A stretch of DNA of 64,000 nt. Source: Hysterangium stoloniferum. Taxonomy: Eukaryota > Basidiomycota > Agaricomycetes > Hysterangiales > Hysterangiaceae. Position 1 is the stretch's first letter. Every line of letters starts with the position of its first letter. This document shows, in pieces, positions 1-10,000 of the stretch. The stretch covers positions 248,001 through 312,000 of the forward strand of contig WHVD01000025.1 in NCBI GenBank assembly GCA_015178975.1. The letters run 5' to 3'. The translations under genes and the position numbers were made by a program. Below the pieces are notes generated by a model that saw nothing but the letters and a program-made list of their open reading frames with translations, was not told where the DNA came from and did no database searches.

Positions 1-2
1 CT

Positions 3-586
3 AAGGATAAAAGGATCTCTCTTAATACCAACAACATCAAGATAAAATGGTCTGACCTCCCCGAATACAATGGAACTCAATCCAAAGCTTTGGACTACAT
101 CATGGATATCATGAGTCTCTCGGAGATATCAGACTCCATGAGCACATCATTAGGAGTTGCTCTGCCAAGATGACTCACCGGCAATGCCAAGATCTGGTGG
201 AGGACTCTGGACCGTGAACATCACACTGAATTCAGTCGATCTCACAGATCGTTCCTTTGGGGTATTGTAGAGGGATTACTCGGAACTCATTGGTGCAAAT
301 CCTTAGCCTTAGAATGGGAAGCCATGAAATTTCGACAAGCTGGCCACGATCGTGAGACACCTGTTCACTATATTCAACAGAGAATTAAGCTTTATCGATT
401 CTTGTATGGGTTCCACCAAAATCAAAAGGACGAAACGTGCAGACTCATCCTCACACTGCCCATGGAATGGCTTTACCTCCTACAAGGACAACCCATCGAC
501 GACATCATGAGCTTGCAGACCTATGCTAACAATCTACAAGAGGCTTTGATTAATGCCTGGGTCCAAACACATCGAGAGCGTTATTA
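3..586 (+). pseudogene. copia-type gag fragment, cut by window edge
   Basis: One reading frame enters from the left edge and runs to about 586, broken by a single TGA at 171-173 (AGA TGA CTC, a CGA to TGA change would explain it). It carries the conserved gag blocks KIKWSDLPEYNG, IWWRTLD, ALEWEAMKFRQ and LPMEWLYLLQGQPIDDIM. The same gag type recurs at 19725-23150, where a CCHC zinc knuckle follows. Homology to that copy stops at about 586, where a reversed LTR fragment begins. The protein would form the capsid of a retrotransposon. Family assignment rests on motif resemblance only. Confidence 0.7.
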
Positions 587-756
587 CATAAGTCTGGCAT
601 GTGTGTGCCCACAAGAGTCGATGTACCACATACATAGGTTGTTGAACTAAATATAAGTGTATAATAAAATAGAGAGAAAGCAGAAATAATAATGGAAATA
701 TAGTATGATCTCATCCAGACTATATTCCCTGAGTATATTTCACCGTACCTCTCACA
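587..756 (-). repeat. partial LTR, family E, reversed
   Basis: Read on the minus strand it starts TGTGAGAGGTAC at 756 and aligns well with the first 170 bases of the LTR at 19035. Its other end is missing; it abuts the gag fragment directly. Confidence 0.7.
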
Positions 757-3330
757 CGATGGAATGTGAGTGGTGGTATGCAAAGAGTGAAATCTGTACA
801 ATGAACGACGATGCGTGGAATGGTGATTTGTAGTGACGAGATCAAAGGTGGTCTGCACAGCACCTAGCTTTGGTTAACAGTAGCTAGCCATGATCTGTTT
901 ATGTTAAGTTCATGGTGCTGTTCCTAGACCGTATAACTTTCCATTTGTCTGAGTGAGGTGGCAGTACTCATTGTAAATGGATAAGGACTAAACAAATACA
1001 AATAGACCTTATATAATCCAAAATACGTGGTGAATTCCCAACCGCAGTGACCCAAGCCCTAATGCTTGTGATCCCTCGCTAACCCAAATCCCAGAAAAGT
1101 CAACAAGACATAGGGTGACAAGGAGTATTGATAATGTAATAATGTATCCAAGGGTATCAGTATTGAAAACCTGGGTAAGAAAATTTTCAATTGATACCTT
1201 TTAATGTGCAAGTCTGATGACATTCAGAGATCTGATAGTGTGGATGTCAAATAACTAGAGGCAGTGTTTGGCAACATCAGGGGCCCTGAGGGCTAGTTTG
1301 TTGAGTGCATAGTCACTGGTCCCCTTGTAAGGCTGATGTCCTATTGTCTAACCATAAGTCAGTGTGCCAAAAAAAAGAATGCAAGTGAGGATGAAACTGA
1401 AAAACAGGGTAAGTATAGGTCTCGTCTTAAAATGTAAAACAAAAGATCTAAAATGTTTCAACAGACTTTATATTGAAAGGGTAGCCAAAAAAAATCATGA
1501 GATTGTGTTGGGAAACCATTTCATAGTGTATTTCTAAAAGGGGTAGTCTTAGTATGGAGGTCCCAAAAACAGATGGGTGTATTCAGTGGGAACTCTAAGA
1601 GGTAGTTCACATATATGAGGCACCGAACTGAGAGAGAATCCAGGAGAACCTAAAAATGGGTGGCCAGCAGAGCCTCCACACCCTGGCCAAACTAAAGCCT
1701 TTCCAAATAATATTCAGCTGATTTCTAGTGTAGGATATCACTACAATGGTGAAAACCTCCACCCATTGTTGAGTCTGCCTCTGGGACTGGATTTGTTCAA
1801 CAATTGGGGCTGAAAATGACCCAAATGGTGATTGGTAGAGGATCTGGAAAGGAGGTTGTCCGTAATCATTATAATATCAAATGTTTACTAATAAAAGCAA
1901 TATTTCTACAAAACTTCATCTTTAAATAGCAGTATCTATTCTGAGACTATTATATTGTTAACCACCAACCATGAGAAATAATTCTCCATATTATATCCTA
2001 AACAATTCAGAGTCAATTAATAGAACCTATTGTATATGGTTTTCCAAGTTATGTAAATACTTGCTAATACTTTGGTTGGTCCTTTGTCTTTTAAAAGCTA
2101 AACTGTAGTTATTTCCCAGTAAAATATGTGAGATGTCATTGGAAAATTTTCATCCTATGACTTTCTTTATTTTAAGTGAAGCCACCTATATATTCCAGGT
2201 ATGTTGAATCAAGTAGAAATCTGTTCAGATTGACAGACCCATTCCAATGTAGTACATATGTATTCAGAGATGTCAATGACATACATATACATGAAATGGA
2301 CCATTTAAAAGGGTGTGCTTTTTAAAAGTTTTGATGTTTCAAACTACTAAACTCTTTCATAATCTACTCAGCTCCTGAAAGATGCTTTGTTTCATAATAT
2401 ACAAATAAGTTTTAAACATTCCAAAAGTTTGGGAGACCAAATTAAGTTTGAATCACATCCCAGATGTTTAAATGACCTTTAGAGTATATTAGAATTTGGT
2501 ATACTTAATAGTTCTTAGATATCCTCCAAAGTATTTTTGTTAATTAGGCATGGTACTAGAGGTCCACCCACATCTATCTTTAGAACCCTATTTTCACTGT
2601 GAATTGGCAGATTCTGACTCTGCCAGGACCTTGACTTTGCCAATATTAAATTGTTTTGAGTTGAGCACAATGATCTGATATAATACAGACTGAGAGAGTT
2701 TATAGTCTATAAATTGTAAGGAGTTGGGAGTTATTTTGGATCATCACATGTAAACAATATGAAAATAAACACGATGGCAGAAACATCATCTTCAAAGGAT
2801 CCACCAGTTCAGAGGACATCACAGTCTTCAAAGAAAAGGAATTCAAGTCTGCCAGTGCAGAATAGTTAAACTTGTATATAAATTTGACACTTGATTGGAT
2901 GTTTTGTGTTCAACATCCTACAATTGTGAGGAGCCAGTGTGTGATTTAGCCTCTGTTGATCATGTGGAAAACAAAGGGAGTTTATATTTACTGAGCAGTT
3001 GGAACAAAGGAGAGTTTTACTCAATTGTGGACCATCTAACAGATTCTATATCATTTTGTAATTCTATCAAATTCAGGATGTGAATGGGATTTTAAATTGA
3101 TTGATCAGGTACATATTCTCTGTGATGTTAAATCCTGCAACCACATCTGGGAGTTTTGTAGATTTTTTATTGGATCATCCTCTGACATGTCACAGGAAAG
3201 ATAAAGGGATACAAAACCCCACTGGACTATACAAGGTTGAAGAAGTTTATATTTAATGATATGGTTGATGCTTCAAAGATCCTATGTACACCTGATCACC
3301 CTCCACCTGCCTTTTGGATCCTTGACCAAT
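757..3330. other. AT-rich stretch without a recognisable gene
   Basis: Only short ORFs occur. The piece around 1028-1100 (containing CCCAAGCCCTAAT) recurs around 58085-58150, so at least part is dispersed repeat. I see no domain, splice pattern or RNA gene. A sequence like the GATACATCTGGCT motif found near the HsbA genes occurs at about 3603, downstream of this stretch. Confidence 0.5.
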
Positions 3331-3440
3331 TTTAACTCTTATAAGGATCCAATAGATAATTGTGGGAGTTTATATGAGATAAAGCTCTAGTATGGACCCT
3401 AAAATGTTTTGGAGAGGGGGGTTATCCCGGTTTAACCCCT
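3331..3440. repeat. end of a GGATCC-rich foldback MITE
   Basis: About 110 bases match the right end of the element at 51479-51804, including GGAGTTTATAT, CCTAAAATGTTTTGGAGAG and GGGGTTATCCCGG. The left arm is not seen here. Confidence 0.55.
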
Positions 3441-3943
3441 ATAGCTAGAGCTACATAATATTAGGCTGCAGTGAACTGCAACCCAAAAAAATCCCATCAT
3501 GTCAATAGTTTTGAAATTACATGACTTGTCACGGAATAATGATTGGCTACAGTCATTACGAAATTGGATGCTGTATGGTCTGAAGAAGTCCACAAAGGCC
3601 TAGATACATCTGGCTTCACATCTATCATAACCTAGAGGCGAAGTGACGACTGGGATTTTTACTCAACAAGCGGTTTCAAATTTGACAGAAAAGGCTACAC
3701 TACATCATCAGATTACACTAATAAATGGACAAGCGTGTGAAAGGGAGCAGGGAAGGTGGGAGGGATATCAAAAGCAGGTTCCGTAGACGGAAAAACACTT
3801 TGAAGGAATGTTCATATCAAGGGGAGAGATTCAAAGAATGTTCCGTGTATGATGCTTGTTCATACAATCTGAAAATAAGCGGAATCAACTACATTCTTCC
3901 AGTAGGTAAACTTTTCGACCTACCAGGGAAACCGTCAGGGGGA

Positions 3944-4174
3944 TCAAGTGCTCTCAGCAAAAGGAGCAATGACGTCTACCGGTCTGCCACCGGGGGAGCC
4001 ACCAAGGAAGCTAATGATGGGGAGGCTATCGACGAGGCTACTGAGGAGGCCACAGGTGGAGCTACCGAGGCCACCGGCTTGACACGACTCTACGCTCTGC
4101 CATTCAACGACAGGAGCAGCAGAGGCGAAGGAGAGTAGGGCAACTAGACTGAAAAGATAGGTGAAAGAGGTCAT
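3944..4174 (-). CDS. candidate small secreted protein
   Basis: The minus-strand ORF can start at 4174 with MTSFTYLFSLVALLSFASA followed by AP: a short N-terminus, hydrophobic core and A-x-A cleavage site, which is a classical signal peptide. The mature part is about 55 residues with two cysteines and ends EST. An upstream in-frame Met at 4186 would lengthen the N-terminus by four residues and weaken the signal. The overlapping plus ORF 3725-4138 is highly charged and looks like its shadow. No family recognised; it may continue through an intron downstream. The region 4190-4700 could be its promoter. Confidence 0.4.
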   Translation of the reverse strand: MTSFTYLFSLVALLSFASAAPVVEWQSVESCQAGGLGSSTCGLLSSLVDSLPIISFLGGSPGGRPVDVIAPFAEST

Positions 4175-4711
4175 GATGTAGGACAAATACTCTAGCTGAC
4201 TGCGTTGACTACAGTGAGGTAAACCTTGAGTGGGGATGCTTTAATAGGGAATTTGCAAGTATCCACAGCCACCTGAGAGGAGGTCCGTGGTCCGACGATG
4301 TAAATTATTGCTGTAGGCACGCCGCGAAGAACACAAAGAAGTATAATGTTCATAGATTTCACCATTAATTGTGAAGCTATTGGGACGTCAACATTACCTC
4401 AATACAGAAATAGATCTGTATACACATACTTGTGGTATTATAGATCTTTACTTAACGATTGAAAGAAATAAATAACGGACATTAACGTCTGATCACGTGC
4501 ATCTACAGAGAACTTGAACACGGGCAGCCGTCTGAACGGTTTTATGACAACATGGAGAAGAAAGCACCTGTGTATCTTCTATTTGCAACCTAATTAGCTT
4601 GCCGCATAGCCCCCTGAGCTCCGACCTAATTAGTCCACATAAGCTATTTTGCCGCACCCTACTGGATGGTCCTGCACTTCCCGGCAGCTAGACGAACCAG
4701 ATTGTCAAATG

Positions 4712-5531
4712 TGTTAGGATACACACACAGGCCGGGTTTCTGGAGAAACCCGTGGGATATCCGGTAGGACTTGGCTTCAGCTTATAGGCTGCGCCCTCAC
4801 TAGATCGTGTTGTCCAATTTCAAACAGACGGACGGGGATCCCGGGGAATCCGGGCGGGGTTCGTGGGTCGTAAGTTGTAAGTCGGGGGTCGTGGGTCGTG
4901 AGTCAAATTGGTTGAGAGAGATAGATGCGCCAGAGCCCGTGGGCTCCGACTAGTGCGAGCGATGTGAATTGAGTAAGGTTTTAGAGCGGAAAATATTATT
5001 AGATTACTGGGGGGAATCTAAGCTAATTTTCTGACTGGATTGTATGTACAACATCTGCCAGTTTATATAGACCGTGGAATGCATGACATACCAAATCCAG
5101 TAATAATGAAACGAAAACTAACAAAACATGAAACGGGAATAGTAAACACCAAATTGGTGTTAGGAACGGAACAGAATGGAGCGGAGTCCAAATCGTGACA
5201 AAGCATAACCCATAACGGGAAATGGAGTGGGAGCGGAGTCCTAAATCGTGACAGGTCATTTGACTAAAACGGGAATGGGGCTCGATTAGAGCGGTGACGG
5301 GATTCTAAGCGGGGACCAGTGACTGATGCGTGGGACGAAGACGGACATAGACAGAGGCGGAGTCCGGGGGAAGTCCGGTGACTGATATGTGTCGTAATGA
5401 GGTCGAATGTAACGAGTCCTGACATAACGGAGTCCGGGCGGGAAATCCTATAAACAGACGATTGGTGCTTGTAGCGCGTGGGGGCGTACGGGTTAGTGCC
5501 CGGAGTCCGGCGGGATTGTCTGGTCGTAACA
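4712..5531 (-). repeat. 3' LTR of the chromovirus
   Basis: 820 bp. In sense (minus) orientation it begins TGTTACGACC and ends CTAACA. It contains the conserved hairpin module at 4767-4798 and a perfect palindrome CGGGTTTCTGGAGAAACCCG near 4733-4752. Confidence 0.95.
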
Positions 5532-5544
5532 GTATCCTCCCTTT
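5532..5544 (-). other. polypurine tract
   Basis: On the minus strand AAAGGGAGGATAC lies immediately before the 3' LTR (TGTTACGACC), the position expected for the plus-strand primer of reverse transcription. Confidence 0.75.
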
Positions 5545-5588
5545 ATGCCGAAGTCCCAAAGAGGCTCTAGACCTAAATAAGGTTCTTG

Positions 5589-5690
5589 TCGGCTACGCGC
5601 ATGTGTCAAAAGTCATGTCGGTTACACGTATGTGTCAAAGAGTCATGTGATCTGGAAGGTAAGGTTCAAATGCGACGAGCCTATATAAAA
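5589..5690 (+). promoter_or_regulatory. promoter of the antisense gene: tandem repeat plus TATA box
   Basis: Two imperfect direct repeats of 29-30 bases (5589-5617, 5618-5647; core ATGTGTCAAA and AGTCATG) are followed by TATATAAAA at 5682-5690, 51 bases before the ATG at 5742. The leader is pyrimidine-rich (TTCTTCTTC). This lies outside the LTR and points away from it, opposite to the gag/pol transcript. Confidence 0.6.
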
Positions 5691-5741
5691 ATTTGAAAAA
5701 ATAGAAATTTCTTCTTCTTCATTACCCCCATCTTCGTCACT

Positions 5742-6716
5742 ATGGGACCAAAACCAACACCACGCAAGCCAATGCCTATAGCAGGGCCCTCCACGGGCAC
5801 TCCGTATCGGGCGCCTTGGACCGCGGCCCAATTGTTGGCACGGCGAGAAGAGCAGCGCCAGCTTCGTGAAGCAGCAGAGAGAGAGGCGAGGGAGGCTGAG
5901 GAGGCCCTGGACAGAGAGTACCAGGAAGCGGAAGAGGCCGCGAAGGAGAGAAAACGTGAGGCGGAGGAGGCTGCGCGAGTGGCTGCAGAGAATGCCCGGG
6001 TGGCTGCAGAGAATGCCCGGTTGGCCGTGGAGAGGGCCGCCATTGTTGCGGGAAATGTAAGTCCCAAACTTCACTTGTCGAACTTTTACTGACTTGTGAT
6101 TTTCAGCGCAAAGCGACAGAGGTGGAGTCCGAGTCCGAGGGGGAGCCAGAGAGCCCCCAAAAGGTAGGCCTCATGTCCATGGAATACCCACGGAAACTGA
6201 CCATATCAACAGAAGGCAAGGAAGGCGGCGCCAGTCTGTCTTCCGATGCGGAACGAGCCGCGGTGTTCCGGTTGCAATGACCGGAACACGGAATGCAACT
6301 GAAAGGCCGGCTGCAGGCCGGGATGTTACCAATGCGCGCACCTCAAGGTGAGGTGCTCGCTTGTGCACGAGCAGGCCACGGGGTGTGGGACGTGAGACAT
6401 AAGCGGAACGGACGGGTTGTCCGGGTTGGACGAGGTCCTTGGACGGATCGCCGAGGGCATTGAGGCCCAAAACGAGTTGCTCCGGAAGAGCAACAAGGTC
6501 CACATAGTGGTGGCGAAGGAGCTGTGTGGACTCCGCGAGGAATTTTGGAAGTTCCTGGCGGAGTATGGCAGCTATGTTTATGAGGAGCCGCAAGTCGGGA
6601 GTTCCGAGGATGCTGGATCAGATGAGGACGGGGTTGATGCGGAGGTCGCGGAGCTTCCTGAGGAAGTAGCTGAGGCGGCGGGGAAAAAGGACAGCCCCAT
6701 AGAAGTAGATGAATAA
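5742..6716 (+). pseudogene. antisense gene inside the chromovirus: coiled coil plus six-cysteine zinc-cluster-like protein
   Basis: Three exons fit one frame: 5742-6056, 6107-6163 and 6213-6716, with GT-AG introns of 50 and 49 nt. Residues about 30-105 are a charged Ala/Glu/Arg coiled coil with a repeated AAENAR unit. Exon 3 has C-x2-C-x6-C, nine residues, then C-x2-C-x6-C, the spacing of fungal Zn(II)2Cys6 clusters, the second block reading CYQCAHLKVRC. A long acidic tail ends IEVDE. Two in-frame TGA codons (6300-6302, in the linker between the two Cys blocks, and 6393-6395, after them) break this copy. The frame is otherwise open for over 300 codons. Transcription would run against gag/pol. 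A DNA-binding or regulatory role is inference. Confidence 0.75.
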
Positions 6717-6926
6717 AATAATAGAAATAATAGAACTTGATAATAATTTGAACATGAAAGTAAAGCGTGAAAACATAAAAAAATAAAAGTCAAAGCCAAA
6801 GTCCGCGGAGAGTCCGCTTAAAGACTTGACAAGACATGTCAGAACCTGTAAAAGCAAAGAGAGACATAGGGCGACAGGGAATAATGAAAATGAGTCCAAA
6901 CGTAACACGGGGTCCGCAGAGTGCGG

Positions 6927-7088
6927 TCAGAGAGAAGATAATGGTCCAGGTTTGAGCAGGTAAGCTGTATGAAAGTCAGTAACGATTTCCGTGGCATTAC
7001 CGAGTTCCGTGGCCAAAATCCATGAGGTTTCTTCATCGGTGCCCTCATAACCCGCCCACTTGACCAAGTAAAGCAGTTTACAAGTGCG
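6927..7088 (-). pseudogene. cut-off C-terminal chromodomain of Pol
   Basis: Directly after the Pol stop (TGA read as CGT TGA CGC) the same frame stays open to 6927 and holds LVKWAGYEGTDEETSWI, the core of a chromodomain whose first strand (FEISQILDSKI) is still in Pol. Chromodomains of chromoviruses steer integration to marked chromatin. The stop is explained by one CGA to TGA change. Confidence 0.8.
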
Positions 7089-10000
7089 TCAACGCTTGTC
7101 TATTTTTGAATCTAAAATCTGTGAGATTTCAAACTCGGGTTCTCCGTCAATGACGACAGGAGGAGGCGGAGATTGCACGTGATCCGGGATAGTGTTAGCA
7201 GTACAAGGTTCAAGCATAGAAACATGAAATACTGGGTGTACCGCATGCATGCTATCCGGAAGCCGTAGAGTCCAAGAGACTGAACCTACTTGTGCGATAA
7301 TTTCAAACAGACCTAAATATTTTTCAGCAAGCTTCTTTGATGGACGGGTAGTCCGGAAGAATTGAGCTTTGACATAAACACGGTCGCCAATCTTGAAGTT
7401 GGGTGGCGGGATCCGGTGTTTGTCCGCTGAATGTTGGTATTGCTCTTGCGCAGACAATATTGCAGTCCGGAGTTCCTCGTGGAGCTCGTGGAGGTCCGTG
7501 GTGAACTCTTGAGCACGAACAGAGGCGAGATTTCGTTCTGGATGTACTGTAATATTTGGATTATATCCTTTATTTGCAAAGAACGGGGAAACACCAGTAG
7601 TGGCCGAGGGTGCATTGTTGTAAGCAAACTCTGCAAGTGGTAACAAGGTTTTCCAATTGTCCTGTTGGTAGTTGCAATATACGCGGAGGTATTGTTCCAA
7701 AGTCTGGTTGACGCGTTCGGTTTGTCCGTCACCTTCCGGGTGATGTCCGGACGTGAAATGTAATGTCATGTCCAAGGATTTTCCGAGGGATCTAAAGAAG
7801 TGAGACACGAACTCTGATCCTCTATCGGAAGTCACATGGGACGGAACTCCGTGCTTGGAAAATACGTGGATAATGAAAAGTTCCGCTAACTGCACGGACG
7901 TAATTGTATCATAAGTAGGGATGAATATACCTTGTTTTGAGAATCTGTCAACAACGACTAGAATAGCAGAAAAGCCTTCGGAATCCGGTAGGTGTTCAAT
8001 GAAATCCATAGATATAGAATTCCACGGGTGTTCCGGTACCAGGAGTTGTTTCAAAAGGCCGTATGGTTTGTGTCGCTGGGATTTCGAGTGGGGACAAGTA
8101 GTGCAAGATTTACAATAGTGCTTAACAAATCCACGGAGTCTGGGCCAAGTATATTCTCTTCTTATTAATGATAGAGTTTTGTTGTACCCGAAATGTCCTG
8201 AGAGTGGATGATCATGTTTGTATTGAAGGATCCTGAGGCGGAGGCCGTCAGAGTCCGGTACATAGATCCTATCGTCAAGTCTAATGAAACGATGTTGATC
8301 AAGAGACCACCGAGGTTGATCGGGGTCCACGGGATTGTCCAGATGAGCTTTAGTAACTGGGTCTAGCGGAATTGCCGATAGAATATCTTGATGTAACTTC
8401 TTGATATCCATAATGATAATTCCACGGACAATGGGATTGACGAGGAAAGTTGTGCGGACCGATGCGGTAAGTTGTTGATTCGTGAAAATAGGTTTCAGGT
8501 TGTGCGGATTTACCGTTGCATAGTCGTTGCTCCCCTCTTTAGGATAGACGTCCCATCGTCTAGTTAAAGCGTCGGGTTTGCCGCCGAGACGGCCGGGTCG
8601 AAAGCGGATAATCATGTTGAAGGCGGAGAGATATTCAGACCAGCGGACCTGCCGGCGGGTCAAGAGTTTTGTGGTAGAAAAGTATTCCAGGTTTTTGTGA
8701 TCTGTTACAACGTCAATAGGAGCTCCTGAACCTTCCAAATAGTGTCGCCACGCTTTGAAAGCTGAAAAGATTGCCAGAAGTTCTTTATCATGAACGTCGT
8801 AGTTGAGCTCTGCTCCGGTAAAAGTCCGGGACAGAAAAGCCACGGGGTGAACTTCTCCGTCGGAGTCCTGGATAGAGAGAATGGCTCCAAGTGCATAGTC
8901 GGAGGCATCTGTTTCAACAATGAGCGGGAAGTCCGGTTTCCAATGCGACAGAATAGGAGCTGTAGAAAAAGAATTTTTTAAAAGATTGAAAGCTTTTTGA
9001 CACTTATCATTAAAGTTCCACGGAGTACCCTTACGTGTAAGATGGGTAAGGGGTACCGTGATGTCGGAATATCCACGGATAAAACGTCTGTAAAAATTGG
9101 CAAAGCCGAGGAAGGATTGTATATCTTTAACTTTTTGGGGTTCGGGCCAGTCTTTGATGACTTGCACTTTAGTTTCGTCCATGCGGAGTCCATCGGGTCC
9201 CATCATGAAACCTAGGTATTCCACGGAGTCCATGTCAAAAGTACATTTTTTACCATTTGCGAATAAACCATGTTGCCTGAGCCTCTGGAGAACTTCACGG
9301 ACTTGTTTGTCGTGTTCCGCAGGATTCTCGGAGTAGATAAGAATGTCATCCAAGTAAACAATGATGCATACATCGAGCATGTCGGAGAAAATGTCGTTGA
9401 TAAAATGCTGAAAAACAGACGGGGCATTAGTGAGTCCAAAAGGGATGACCAACCACTCGAAGGCCCCATAGCGGGTTCTAAAAGTGGTTTTCCATTCGTC
9501 GCCCGTGGCAATCCAGACCAAATGATAGGCGTGCTTGAGATCTATTTTGGTGTAAATCCGGGCATTCCGCGGAGCATCGAGCAGGTCAGATATAAGTGGG
9601 AGTGGATATTTGTCCTTTTTGGTGACAGCATTGAGTCCTCTAAAATCAACACATAGTCGAAGGGATCCATCCTTTTTTCTGACAAACAGAACAGGTGCTC
9701 CAAAAGGAGACTTTGAGGGTCGAATAAAACCTATGGACAAATGTTCATCCAGGAAATCACGGATTGCGGATAGTTCCGTGGAAGAAAGCGGGTAAATATG
9801 TCCTAGGGGTGGCTGGGCGCCATCTTCAAGATCGATTTTTAAGTTGTATTCTCTATGAGGTGGAAGCCGGTCAGCTTTTCGCTTGCTAAAAACATCCGCG
9901 AAGTCATGATATTTCTCCGGGACGCCTTCTAGGTCAGCGGCTTGCTCAGATTCAGATACCGGGGTTGAAAAACGTCCAGTTGCTTCATCAATTTTTAAGT

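Noticed and set aside
3725-4138. 137-codon plus-strand ORF
   Set aside because: Charged and repetitive without a family. The overlapping minus ORF has a convincing signal peptide.
5643-6074. Two minus-strand ORFs opposite exon 1 of the antisense gene
   Set aside because: They mirror the Ala/Glu/Arg-rich coiled coil and lack their own promoter or motifs. The plus frame has TATA, introns and downstream cysteines.
7313-9656. Plus-strand ORFs across pol
   Set aside because: Shadows of the 1241-codon Pol frame on the minus strand.
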